The position numbers and the translations under genes are program-made. A stretch of 64,000 nt of DNA, taken from assembly GCF_001898575.1 (NCBI RefSeq), contig NZ_MKUD01000028.1, forward strand, positions 1 to 64,000. Reading direction: 5' to 3'. This DNA is from Spirosoma sp. 48-14 (GTDB taxonomy: Bacteria > Bacteroidota > Bacteroidia > Cytophagales > Spirosomataceae). The notes below the pieces were generated by a model. It was not told where the DNA came from. It worked only from the letters and a program-made list of their open reading frames with translations, and made no database searches. Shown here in pieces: positions 27,404-36,184 of the stretch (its first letter is position 1; each line of letters starts with the position of its first letter).

Positions 27404-27687
27404 CCTTCGACCAGTTTACAGCAACCCTGACCCAACCGCAGCCTCCAACCGACTTACATCCGGTATTACAAGGGCTTTGGTACGATGCCAACGACGATTG
27501 GGAACAGGCCCATTCAATAGCCCAGAGCCGTGAAGGCACCCAAGCGTACGACCGTCTGCATGCCTATCTTCATAGGAAAGAAGGTGACCGATTTAATGCC
27601 AATTACTGGTATCGGCGAGCGGGGGCTTCGTTTTTTACGGGCACACTGGATGAAGAGTGGGCCGTACTCGTCCGGCAGTATTTATAA
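27400..27687 (+). CDS. Small conserved-looking hypothetical protein, 95 aa
   Basis: This soluble 95-aa protein starts inside the stop of the preceding membrane protein (ATGA overlap), which supports translational coupling. It is rich in tryptophan, tyrosine and histidine, with WYDANDDWEQAH and HRKEGDRFNANYWYRRAG. No signal peptide is seen. I recognise the general pattern as a conserved bacterial small protein but cannot give a function. The similar paralogue gene at 29293 has no such partner. Confidence 0.7.
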   Translation: MTFDQFTATLTQPQPPTDLHPVLQGLWYDANDDWEQAHSIAQSREGTQAYDRLHAYLHRKEGDRFNANYWYRRAGASFFTGTLDEEWAVLVRQYL

Positions 27688-27715
27688 ACAGGACAACTCA
27701 GCCACACCCAAGGAC

Positions 27716-29152
27716 TCAGATAAACTTGATTTTGTTTAAGGCAAAGAAGGTCATTTTCAGCAGGAGCCAGCCATGCTTAAACCGCGAGATGTTGGTTTCA
27801 CCATAGGTGCGAGCCCGGTAACGAATCGGTATTTCGACAAACTTAAGGTTCAGCTTAGCCGATCCAAAAATAAGGTCGAAGTCGCCAAACGGATCGAAAT
27901 CCCCAAAATAAGCCCGGTTCGCGCTTAGTCGCTGGTAATTGGCCCGCGTAAGCACTTTGGTTCCGCAGAGGGTATCTTTGATCCGCTGATTCAATAGCCA
28001 TGAGAAGGCAATCGAGAAAAATTTGTTACCAATGAGGTTCAGCGTACGCATGGCTTCCTTTTCCATCGGATACACCAGGCGGGTACCGTTGATGTATTCA
28101 CCCTTTCCGTTGGCAATGGCTTCGTAAAACTTGGGAAGATCTTCGGGGGGAACGGTCATATCGGCATCCAGGATCATCAGGATATCGCCCGTAGCCATAC
28201 CAAATCCTTTCCGAACCGCATCGCCTTTGCCCTTACCCTCCTGTTGTACGCATTTAATATCATACTCAGGGGTATACTCGGCGGTTACACGCTGAATTTC
28301 GGACCAGGTATCATCGGTCGAGTTACCTTCCACAAAAATCAGCTCCGTATGACTTCCCATAGCAGGCAGTCGCTGCACAATGGTTTCAATATTTCCTTTT
28401 TCGTTGCGAGCCGGAACAATAACGCTCACCGACGGCAGATCAACCGATTTATTGGCCTGCATACTACGGGCCACAATAAACGTACATAAGCCGAGCCGAT
28501 TGAAAAGAGGAAGATTAGCGATATACTTATTGAGCAGGCCGGACAGGAGCGGTATGTATCGTGGCATCAAAAACTTGCGCCCTTCGCGAACGACATCAAA
28601 TCCGGTTACATCGAGCAGATTTTCAATATCACCCCGATCGAGCCAGTTCTGCCGATGTTCGGGCATTTTCAGGCCAATGGCTTCTGCTGCCGAGAGCAGG
28701 GGGGTCCAAAGCTGGTTTCGATAGGTAATAATGATCCGCGTGTCGGCGTGGCAAACGCTATGTAATTGCTTAAAAACCTGCTGAACGTCATCTAAATAGC
28801 CAATCGTGTCGGAGATAAGGATAAAGTCGAACACCAACCCATTCAGGTCCAGTTCTTTGGCATCGGCTGTGCGCAAATCCAGATTTGGGTACTTTTGCTG
28901 GCCATAGTGGATTAGCTCCGCAGTGCTATCAATGCCCACTCCCAAGGATGGCTGCAACTGATTCAACACATACCCTGTTCCACAGCCTATTTCCAATATT
29001 GATTGGTTGGCGGGAATGTTATATCTCAGAAAATTTACTAAAATGCGATAATAATAGCTGTTTCGCTTGATCCAATGTTCCCGCTTAGAACCTTGTAAGT
29101 CTGATTGTGTACTATTTACCGATAGATCTTCAACATGCCTGAATTCACTCAT
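27716..29152 (-). CDS. Methyltransferase-glycosyltransferase (GT2) fusion
   Basis: This 478-aa protein has two domains. Residues about 30-215 form a SAM-dependent methyltransferase, with motif I LEIGCGTGY at 53-61. Residues about 235-478 form a GT2 glycosyltransferase of the dolichyl-phosphate-mannose-synthase type, with VSVIVPARNEKGNIE, ILDADMTVPPEDLP and a C-terminal GETNISRFKHGW. GT2 enzymes of this type make polyprenol-phosphate sugars. The gene lies between two DUF2079-like membrane proteins, its likely users, on the opposite strand. Confidence 0.88.
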   Translation of the reverse strand: MSEFRHVEDLSVNSTQSDLQGSKREHWIKRNSYYYRILVNFLRYNIPANQSILEIGCGTGYVLNQLQPSLGVGIDSTAELIHYGQQKYPNLDLRTADAKELDLNGLVFDFILISDTIGYLDDVQQVFKQLHSVCHADTRIIITYRNQLWTPLLSAAEAIGLKMPEHRQNWLDRGDIENLLDVTGFDVVREGRKFLMPRYIPLLSGLLNKYIANLPLFNRLGLCTFIVARSMQANKSVDLPSVSVIVPARNEKGNIETIVQRLPAMGSHTELIFVEGNSTDDTWSEIQRVTAEYTPEYDIKCVQQEGKGKGDAVRKGFGMATGDILMILDADMTVPPEDLPKFYEAIANGKGEYINGTRLVYPMEKEAMRTLNLIGNKFFSIAFSWLLNQRIKDTLCGTKVLTRANYQRLSANRAYFGDFDPFGDFDLIFGSAKLNLKFVEIPIRYRARTYGETNISRFKHGWLLLKMTFFALNKIKFI

Positions 29153-29292
29153 ACTATTACGTCAGGAAGCGGGTGATTATGGGGGTTAGCGTTAAAAAGA
29201 CAAAAATCATGTGCATTCCTACCTACAAATAAAGTTATTTTATTTTTCAGTCACTCATACTGAGTCGCTTTTTTACCATACAGCCCCCATCC

Positions 29293-30831
29293 ATGATGCC
29301 TAAAACCAACAGGCTATTACTCCTTGCGTTGTTCGCAGGTTTACTTTTTTTCGCGTTTAAACTGATTCGATTTCAGACCCTCGGCTATACATTCAACGAT
29401 ATGTATGCCTTTATCCAGATGTCCTGTAGCTATATGGACGGTCGGCCGTTTATGTACGATAACATCTGGGGCTTTCACCACCGTATCCACAACTATTATA
29501 CGGTACTTTTTTGGGGACCTTTTTGCTACCTGTGGGGTGCTTATGGCTTATTTGCTGTACAAGCCTTTTTATTGACCATCAGTTATACGCTGGTATACAG
29601 ACGCTTACAGTACCGCCAAATACCTGTCTGGGCCCGGCAAGGCTTACTGCTTGTGATTTTATTGGGCCCGGTAGCGTTCTGGCTCAACGATCATCCTAAC
29701 ATTGGCTGGCATACCGAACTAACGTACCTACCCTTTGCTCTTTTCTTTATTCTGGCGCTGACCAGTCGATCTGCATCCCGACAGTACTGGGTGCCACTGA
29801 CGGGTTTGCTTCTGGTACTGATCAAAGAAGATGGCGCCGTGGTAGCGGCTTTAATTCACCTGAGCTGGTTAGCCCTTACATTTCGGCAGGAATCTGATCA
29901 ACCGTTGATAAAATTGTTGAGCCAGGGAGCATTCTGGCGCATTGCCGGTACCTGGGTAGCTATCTTCCTGCTAGGGATGTTCTGGCTATCCTGGAAAAAT
30001 CACGCAGCAAAACCGGAACCAAGGCTCCAACAAGCCCTTGCTTTATTAACTCAAAATATTGCCACAAAGGCATTCTGGAAAGAAATGCTGTTCTTACTAG
30101 GGGCCGTTATTGTATTGCTACTGCCAGCCGTGGGATTTCTGGCTTTACTGGCAAGGCAACAACGTGCCAACGTAGTCTGGAGTTGGGTAACGATAGCCGG
30201 AGTTGGCTTAACGGCCTTAGTAGCGCTGAATTTTGTGCAGAGTGTACTGTATTATGGTCAGCCTCTTTTTTATCTGGTATCGCTGACCTGGCCTCCCCGG
30301 TTTGTGCTGTTGTGGGCGTTTGTAGCCGCTTTCCTGATTGCCTGCCTACTCATGTCAAGCGATCGAATCCCTCAGCGTGCACCATCGGGTACAATAATGG
30401 CTTTGGTAGGATTGTGGCTCTTCCAAATTCCTATTGTATACATAGCTCGTCCCGATATTCCTCCTTTGAAAGATTGGGTGACCCTGATACGCTATCGACC
30501 CGCGAAAGACAAAAACCCAACCCTCATTCAGTCGGCTGATCTGGCGGCTATAAAGTGCATCGCGGCTCAGCTCCCTCCCCGGTCCAGTGTCTTTGCGTTC
30601 GATTATGTAATGCCCTTTTTTCATCGGCATTATGGCATATGGCCCACAGGTAATGCTTATCGTCCTGCCGATATTGCGATCATTCCAACGACCGATCCGC
30701 AACACTTAACGCAGACGTCAGCCATGCCCAAAGCCGACACGACGTTCCGACTGAATGCGTATACGATTTATACCAGTCGTGCTTACGCCCCTTACATCGG
30801 TCGCTGCCTGTCTGACACGGGCCCAAACTAA
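29293..30831 (+). CDS. DUF2079-like multi-span membrane protein, paralogue 2
   Basis: This 512-aa paralogue of the protein at 25865 shows the same layout: FNDMYAFIQMSCSYMDGRP, NNIGWH-type loop IGWHTELTYLPFALFF and LVLIKEDGAVVAALIH, followed by YLVSLTWPPRFVLLWAF, which is almost identical to its paralogue even at the DNA level. A GT-C-like envelope glycosyltransferase is the best guess. It is divergent from the methyltransferase-GT2 gene. Confidence 0.75.
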   Translation: MMPKTNRLLLLALFAGLLFFAFKLIRFQTLGYTFNDMYAFIQMSCSYMDGRPFMYDNIWGFHHRIHNYYTVLFWGPFCYLWGAYGLFAVQAFLLTISYTLVYRRLQYRQIPVWARQGLLLVILLGPVAFWLNDHPNIGWHTELTYLPFALFFILALTSRSASRQYWVPLTGLLLVLIKEDGAVVAALIHLSWLALTFRQESDQPLIKLLSQGAFWRIAGTWVAIFLLGMFWLSWKNHAAKPEPRLQQALALLTQNIATKAFWKEMLFLLGAVIVLLLPAVGFLALLARQQRANVVWSWVTIAGVGLTALVALNFVQSVLYYGQPLFYLVSLTWPPRFVLLWAFVAAFLIACLLMSSDRIPQRAPSGTIMALVGLWLFQIPIVYIARPDIPPLKDWVTLIRYRPAKDKNPTLIQSADLAAIKCIAAQLPPRSSVFAFDYVMPFFHRHYGIWPTGNAYRPADIAIIPTTDPQHLTQTSAMPKADTTFRLNAYTIYTSRAYAPYIGRCLSDTGPN

Positions 30832-30850
30832 TTGCCTGATTTTTGGAGTT

Positions 30851-31333
30851 TTAGGGAACGTATGGACCGCCTGTTTCGCCCCATCCCCAGGTTGGCATGG
30901 GCGCGTCCAGTTCCTCACTTACTGAGTCAGCGTTTGAATTGATAACGGCTAGCCGGGAGCCCCACTCCAGATAACCCACCAATGCCGAACGGAACTCAGG
31001 ATCATCTGGCATGCCAACGGAATCGGCCGTATCCAGAATCAGCTCAATCCAGCGCCGACGCTGGGTTTCGGTCAGGTGTCTACCCAAATGCTTGCGAATC
31101 ATCTGGTAGTGGCTTCCCTCCTCGTTACTATATCGGGCAGGGCCGCGAAATACCTCAGCAATAAAATGGGCTACATGCTGGGCATGTTCGGGCGCCATAT
31201 TTCGGAATACCGGCTCAAGAATCGAATCCTGACGTACGCGCTGATAAAACAGACTAGTCCAGTTTTCAAAGTTTTCCATCCCTCCTACCCACTCGTATAA
31301 AGTAGGGATCGGTGCTTTCGGTTGAGTTTCCAT
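30851..31333 (-). CDS. Group II truncated hemoglobin
   Basis: This 160-aa protein matches truncated hemoglobins of the YjbI type: TLYEWVGGMENFENW at the N-terminus, VFRNMAPEHAQHVAHFIAEV in the E-helix region, and the proximal histidine region HYQMIRKHLGRHLTE. Such proteins bind oxygen or nitric oxide in the cytoplasm. It is longer than the minimal fold by about 25 C-terminal residues of low similarity. It forms its own transcription unit convergent with the gene at 29293. Confidence 0.9.
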   Translation of the reverse strand: METQPKAPIPTLYEWVGGMENFENWTSLFYQRVRQDSILEPVFRNMAPEHAQHVAHFIAEVFRGPARYSNEEGSHYQMIRKHLGRHLTETQRRRWIELILDTADSVGMPDDPEFRSALVGYLEWGSRLAVINSNADSVSEELDAPMPTWGWGETGGPYVP

Positions 31334-31431
31334 GCAATGGTTGGGGTTCGTTAGTCAAGCAAGTAAGCAAATTTAGATTTGTTTACTTGCTTGACTCCTA
31401 CTGTTTTCAGAAGTAGATGCATAGCAAACTA

Positions 31432-31464
31432 CAAAAAAAGGCCACACCCCGAAGAGTGCGGCCT
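31432..31464 (-). terminator. Terminator of ald
   Basis: On the minus strand AGGCCGCAC pairs with GTGTGGCCT (one mismatch), followed by a run of seven T. It lies 26 bases after the ald stop codon. Confidence 0.82.
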
Positions 31465-31490
31465 GCGTCTGTCGATGAATTAGTAATATC

Positions 31491-32624
31491 TTAATGCGTT
31501 AATTCTTCTTCCGTAAGAAACGCGTTCACATCAGTCAATGGGAGCCCAAATGCATCGGCTACACCTTTATAAACCACTTTACCTTCTACCACGTTCAGAC
31601 CCAGCTTCAGATCGGCGTTGTCGCGGCAAGCTTGCTGCCAGCCTTTGTTGGCGAGTTGAATGGCATACGGCAATGTGGCATTGGTCAACGCTACAGTGCT
31701 CGTATAAGGAACAGCGCCCGGCATATTGGCTACGCAATAATGTACTACGCCGTCGATCACATAGGTTGGATTTTCGTGCGTTGTTGGGTGGCAGGTTTCA
31801 ATACAACCGCCCTGATCAACCGCTACATCGACCAACACCGTACCCGGCCGCATTTGCTTCAGCATTTCGCGGGTAATGAGGTGGGGCGCTTTAGCGCCTG
31901 GAATCAGAACAGCTCCTACGATCAGGTCACAAACTTTGATCATCTCCCGAATGTTGTATTCGTTCGACATCATGGTCTGTACGTTTGGGGGCATAATATC
32001 CGACAGGTACCGTAACCGGGGCAAACTCACATCCATGATGGTTACGTGCGCACCCAGACCAGCTGCCATTTTAGCCGCCTGTGTTCCCACAATACCTCCA
32101 CCCAGAATTAATACGTTAGCGGGTTTTACACCCGGTACGCCACCGAGCAGAATACCCCGGCCTTTCATGGGCTTTTCGAGGTACTTGGCACCTTCCTGAA
32201 TTGCCATACGACCCGCAACCTCCGACATAGGCACCAGCAGGGGCAGGCTACGGTCAGGGCGTTCAACGGTTTCGTAGGCCAGACAAACAGCACCTTTCGC
32301 CAGCATGGCCTGGGTCAGTTCTTCCGACGAGGCAAAGTGGAAGTAGGTAAACAGCAGTTGATTCTCTTTAATCAGGTCGTATTCAGGAGCGATTGGCTCT
32401 TTGACCTTCATAATCATCTCGGCGATCCCGTACACCTCTTCGATAGTCGGCAACATAACCGCCCCAGCCGCAATATATTCCTCATCTTCAAAACCACTTC
32501 CCTCACCCGCATTCACCTGCACATAAACAGTATGTCCATGTTTACGGAGTTCAGTAACACCAGCTGGTGTAAGCGCAACGCGATTCTCGTTGTTTTTGAT
32601 TTCTTTAGGAACACCAATGACCAT
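31491..32624 (-). CDS. ald: Alanine dehydrogenase
   Basis: This NAD-dependent enzyme interconverts L-alanine with pyruvate and ammonium (377 aa, usual length). The N-terminal signature is IGVPKEIKNNENRVALTPAG, and the NAD-binding motif LGGGIVGTQAAKMAAGLGA lies near residue 172. The conserved catalytic region KEPIAPEY and the histidine in LFTYFHFA are present. It is divergent from an Lrp/AsnC regulator, which is the typical controller of ald in other bacteria. Confidence 0.95.
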   Translation of the reverse strand: MVIGVPKEIKNNENRVALTPAGVTELRKHGHTVYVQVNAGEGSGFEDEEYIAAGAVMLPTIEEVYGIAEMIMKVKEPIAPEYDLIKENQLLFTYFHFASSEELTQAMLAKGAVCLAYETVERPDRSLPLLVPMSEVAGRMAIQEGAKYLEKPMKGRGILLGGVPGVKPANVLILGGGIVGTQAAKMAAGLGAHVTIMDVSLPRLRYLSDIMPPNVQTMMSNEYNIREMIKVCDLIVGAVLIPGAKAPHLITREMLKQMRPGTVLVDVAVDQGGCIETCHPTTHENPTYVIDGVVHYCVANMPGAVPYTSTVALTNATLPYAIQLANKGWQQACRDNADLKLGLNVVEGKVVYKGVADAFGLPLTDVNAFLTEEELTH

Positions 32625-32796
32625 AGCGGCTTAAACGAAGGTTTGTTGTACGTCGATACCACAAAGGTAAAGCGGCTATAAACGTTTTCTAGTAGTTTTT
32701 ATTTTTTCAGGAAAAGTGGCATTACCTTTATGTTTTTGTAGAACTATTTCCTACTAAGAAAATAAATCAGGAACTCTTGCCGTAAAAATTCCGCTT

Positions 32797-33258
32797 ATGG
32801 CTCTTGTCGACGCAACTGACCGCAAAATCCTGGACTTACTCCAACAGGACGCCCATCTGACCATTCAGGATATTGGTCGGAAGATCAATCTGTCTAAAAC
32901 GCCCGTCCATGAACGCATCAAACGGCTCGAACGTGAGGGTGTTATCGAGCGTTATGTAACCCTGGTCGATAAAAAAAAACTCGGTAATTCACTGATGGTT
33001 TATTGCCAGGTAACGCTCGATCGACAAACCCGCGATGCGTTTACCGCTTTTGAAATCGACGTACGCGAACTCCCCGAAGTGCTCGAATGCAATCGGGTAT
33101 CGGGCACGTTCGATTACCTGATCAAGATTATCAGCCAGGATATGGATACCTACAATCATTTCTATCAGGAAAAACTGTCGGTCATTCCTGGCACCTTGCA
33201 TATCAGCAGCTTCTTTGTGATGTCGGAGATCAAAAATTCGACTGTAGTTCCGCTATAG
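32797..33258 (+). CDS. Lrp/AsnC-family transcriptional regulator
   Basis: This 153-aa regulator has an N-terminal winged helix-turn-helix (DRKILDLLQQDAHLTIQDIG, then SKTPVHERIKRLEREGVI) and a C-terminal RAM/AsnC ligand domain (VLECNRVSGTFDYLIKI). The divergent position next to ald, with a 172-base shared promoter region, suggests it controls ald in response to alanine or another amino acid. That role is inferred. Confidence 0.92.
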   Translation: MALVDATDRKILDLLQQDAHLTIQDIGRKINLSKTPVHERIKRLEREGVIERYVTLVDKKKLGNSLMVYCQVTLDRQTRDAFTAFEIDVRELPEVLECNRVSGTFDYLIKIISQDMDTYNHFYQEKLSVIPGTLHISSFFVMSEIKNSTVVPL

Positions 33259-33349
33259 AGTCGACATCACCCCGAATCAGAAATTAACCCGTTCAGGAAG
33301 GAATTTTGGGCCACTGTTGTTCTGTGATCATACCAGAATACCCCACGAT

Positions 33350-34066
33350 ATGGAAATTGAAATTTGGAGTGATGTAATGTGCCCGTTTTGCTACATCGGT
33401 AAACGGAAATTCGAAGCTGGTTTGGACCAGTTTGCCCATAATAAGGATGTCAAAGTCGTCTGGAAAAGTTTTCAGCTCAATCCGGGTTTAAAAACTGACC
33501 CCTCTAAAAATGTAAACCAGTATCTGGCTGATATCAAGGGCTGGAGCCTTCAACAGGCCGAGCAAATGAACGACCGGGTGACCGACATGGCCCGCGAGGT
33601 GGGTCTGGAGTATCATTTCGACAAGGCCATTGTTGCCAACTCCTGGGATGCACACCGGCTGGTTCAGTTAGCGAAAACAAAGGGATTGGGCGATGCCGCC
33701 GAAGAGCGACTGTTTCGGGCCTATTTTACCGAAGGAAAAAATACGTCGGATCATACAACGCTGATTGAGCTGGGCACCGACATTGGCCTGGATGCGCCGG
33801 AGGTTAGCCAGATGTTAGCTTCTACAGCCTTTAACGACGAGGTGAATCATGACCTGTATGAAGCCCAGCAACTGGGCATACGAGGTGTTCCGTTTTTTGT
33901 TCTGAACCGGAAATATGCCGTTTCGGGCGCTCAGGCTCCGGAAACGTTTTTAGGCGCCCTCGAAACAGCCTGGACTGAATGGGACCAACAACATCCTAAA
34001 CTTACTGAAGTGGCCGCTGGTGAAGCTGCCTGTACCCCAGAAGATGGCTGCGTATTGCCAGAGTAA
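33350..34066 (+). CDS. DsbA-family (FrnE-like) oxidoreductase
   Basis: This is a thioredoxin-fold 2-hydroxychromene/FrnE-like protein, 238 aa from the ATG at 33350 (MEIEIWSDVMCPFCYIGKR); an upstream TTG would add 11 residues. The redox motif is CPFC. The cis-proline loop is GVPFFVLNRKYAVSGAQ. There is no signal peptide, so it acts in the cytoplasm. The C-terminus carries two further cysteines (ACTPEDGC). A 60-base hairpin follows the gene. Confidence 0.88.
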   Translation: MEIEIWSDVMCPFCYIGKRKFEAGLDQFAHNKDVKVVWKSFQLNPGLKTDPSKNVNQYLADIKGWSLQQAEQMNDRVTDMAREVGLEYHFDKAIVANSWDAHRLVQLAKTKGLGDAAEERLFRAYFTEGKNTSDHTTLIELGTDIGLDAPEVSQMLASTAFNDEVNHDLYEAQQLGIRGVPFFVLNRKYAVSGAQAPETFLGALETAWTEWDQQHPKLTEVAAGEAACTPEDGCVLPE

Positions 34067-34080
34067 TAATTGTCAGGAAC

Positions 34081-34140
34081 AGTGAGGCACGGATCGCACA
34101 GAGCTATTAATGTAAAGCTCTGTGCAATCCGTGCCTCACT
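34081..34140. terminator. Long 25-base-pair hairpin after frnE-like gene
   Basis: AGTGAGGCACGGATCGCACA-type left arm (34081-34105) pairs with the right arm 34116-34140 at 24 of 25 positions, with a 10-base loop. It begins 15 bases after the stop codon and lacks a clear T-tract. It probably ends or stabilises the transcript, and it belongs to the group of long intergenic palindromes in this window. Confidence 0.75.
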
Positions 34141-34264
34141 GTTTGGAACCTGTCTGAACGTTTGATTTCTGACTTGATTGTGGAAAGTTCAACCTGCTTT
34201 TAGGAGAAAATGAACCGTTGGGCCTTTATCAACCATATACATGTATTTACGTTTCCTTTCCTCT

Positions 34265-35227
34265 ATGAAAATCGTATTAGCCAGTAGTTTAGGTGTATTG
34301 TTAAGCGGTCTGGTACAGGCGCAAAGCTGGCAACCCGTTAGCACCCAGAACAGTTGCTCGGCCCGTCATGAAAATGCAGCTACTCTTATTGGCGACAGTT
34401 TATATGCCGTTGGTGGGCGGGGCATCAAACCACTGGAAGCCCTGAATCTAAAAACGCTGGTTTGGCAAACGCTGCCCACACCACCCGTCGAAATGAATCA
34501 TTTTCAGGCCATTACCTACAATGGTGACTTATATGTGATGGGCGCTTTTCAGGGGCAATACCCACACGAGACCCCCATTCCAAACATCTATATCTATAGT
34601 CCAAAGCAAGGTAAATGGCGGGTTGGTCCCGAAATTCCGAAAGATCGGCTACGGGGTTCGGCTGGTGTAGTCGTGTATAAAAACAAAATCTACATGGCCT
34701 GCGGTATCATCGATGGGCATTACGATGGTCATGTAGCGTGGCTCGATGAATACGACCCCAAAACCAACACCTGGAAAAAACTGGCTGATGCGCCCCGCAC
34801 CCGCGACCACATCAGCGCGGCTGTTGTCGATGATAAATTGTACCTGGCGGGTGGGCGCAATTCAACGGCCCGGATCAATAAAGTGCTGGAAACGACCATC
34901 GCCGAAGTGGATGTTTACGATTTTAAAACCGGCCGCTGGAGCACACTGCCTTCTACCTCGAACATTCCGACGCAACGGGCGGGTGGCACTGCCGTTACCC
35001 AGGGCGGCAAAGTATGGATTATTGGGGGCGAAACGGTACAACTAAAGGCACACAATGAGGCCGAAGCCCTCGACCCGAAAACCAACACCTGGACATCTGG
35101 CCCCCGACTCAACCAGGGGCGTCATGGCACGCAGGCCGTCGTCTATAAAGGAAACATCTACATTGTTGCCGGATCAGCCAACCATGGTGGCGGCCCAGAG
35201 CTAAATACAGTGGAGGTGTTAAAATAG
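34265..35227 (+). CDS. Secreted kelch-repeat protein
   Basis: This 320-aa exported protein starts at the ATG at 34265 with a signal peptide ending VQAQ. It has about five to six kelch repeats, seen as AVGGRG, MGAFQGQ, MACGIIDGH, LAGGRN, WIIGGE and VAGSA with paired aromatic residues between them, consistent with a beta-propeller. Its binding partner is unknown. It leads a three-gene run with the DUF1080 and acyltransferase-like genes. Confidence 0.88.
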   Translation: MKIVLASSLGVLLSGLVQAQSWQPVSTQNSCSARHENAATLIGDSLYAVGGRGIKPLEALNLKTLVWQTLPTPPVEMNHFQAITYNGDLYVMGAFQGQYPHETPIPNIYIYSPKQGKWRVGPEIPKDRLRGSAGVVVYKNKIYMACGIIDGHYDGHVAWLDEYDPKTNTWKKLADAPRTRDHISAAVVDDKLYLAGGRNSTARINKVLETTIAEVDVYDFKTGRWSTLPSTSNIPTQRAGGTAVTQGGKVWIIGGETVQLKAHNEAEALDPKTNTWTSGPRLNQGRHGTQAVVYKGNIYIVAGSANHGGGPELNTVEVLK

Positions 35228-35257
35228 TTTGGCGTTAAACGTTTGAAACTCCTACTT

Positions 35258-36154
35258 ATGAAACAAGTTTTACGCACATTAACGGGTCTGTTTATTACAC
35301 TTTCATCGTTTGCGCAATCCGCAGCCAACCGGGAAGAATGGGTTCGGATTTTCAACGGCAAAGACCTTACTGGCTGGGACATCAAAATTGCCGGACAGCC
35401 CCTGAACGACAACTACAAAAATACCTTCCGTGTCGAAAATGGTATGCTCCGGGTCATGTACGATCAGTACAAAACCTTCGACGGCAAATACGGACATATC
35501 TACTACAACAAGCCGTATTCCTATTACCGGGTTCGTTTTTCCTATCGGTTTCTGGGCAAACAAACACCGGGTGGCGATCCCTGGAACGTGCGAAACAGTG
35601 GTATTATGCTTCATTCGCAATCGGCAAAGAGCTTATCACTTAACCAGACGTTCCCGGTATCGCTGGAAATGCAACTGCTCGGTGGGCTGGGCGATGGCCC
35701 ACGTCATACGGGCAATCTGTGTACGCCCGGTACACAGGTATACATGAGCGAAAAACTTCGGCCGGAGCATTGTACGGATTCCGATTCAAAAACATACGAC
35801 GGAGATCGCTGGATAACGGCGGAGGCCATTGTACTGGGCGACTCGATCGTGCATCACCTTATTGAAGGCGATACGGTGCTTACTTACGAACGTCCACAGG
35901 TTGGTGGCGGGTTTGTGAGTAAAGACCATAACTGGGAAGCTGGTCGATTCGATAGTCAGGCAGCTGCCCATTGGAATAGTCTGGCCAATACCGCTCTTGG
36001 AGAGGGGTTCATTGCTTTACAGGCCGAAAGCCACGCCATTGATTTCCGCAACGTCGAAGTGCTTGACTTAAAGGGTTGCACCGATCCCAAAGCCCTCAAC
36101 TATAAATCCTATTTTATCAAGTCCGATAACACGTTGTGCCGCTATAAAAAGTAG
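35258..36154 (+). CDS. DUF1080 (3-keto-disaccharide hydrolase-type) secreted protein
   Basis: This is a 298-aa protein from the ATG at 35258, with a signal peptide ending SFAQS. The family pattern is clear: WVRIFNGKDLTGWDIKI at the start of the mature part, SGIMLHSQS, PVSLEMQLLGG and GFIALQAESHAIDFRNVEVLDL near the end. DUF1080 folds as a concanavalin-like lectin/glucanase; several members act on 3-keto sugars. The C-terminus has an extra cysteine-containing GCTDPKALNYKSYF segment. It follows the kelch gene by 30 bases. Confidence 0.9.
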   Translation: MKQVLRTLTGLFITLSSFAQSAANREEWVRIFNGKDLTGWDIKIAGQPLNDNYKNTFRVENGMLRVMYDQYKTFDGKYGHIYYNKPYSYYRVRFSYRFLGKQTPGGDPWNVRNSGIMLHSQSAKSLSLNQTFPVSLEMQLLGGLGDGPRHTGNLCTPGTQVYMSEKLRPEHCTDSDSKTYDGDRWITAEAIVLGDSIVHHLIEGDTVLTYERPQVGGGFVSKDHNWEAGRFDSQAAAHWNSLANTALGEGFIALQAESHAIDFRNVEVLDLKGCTDPKALNYKSYFIKSDNTLCRYKK

Positions 36155-36184
36155 TATTTGAGATTTCGACTAACTACATCCTGA

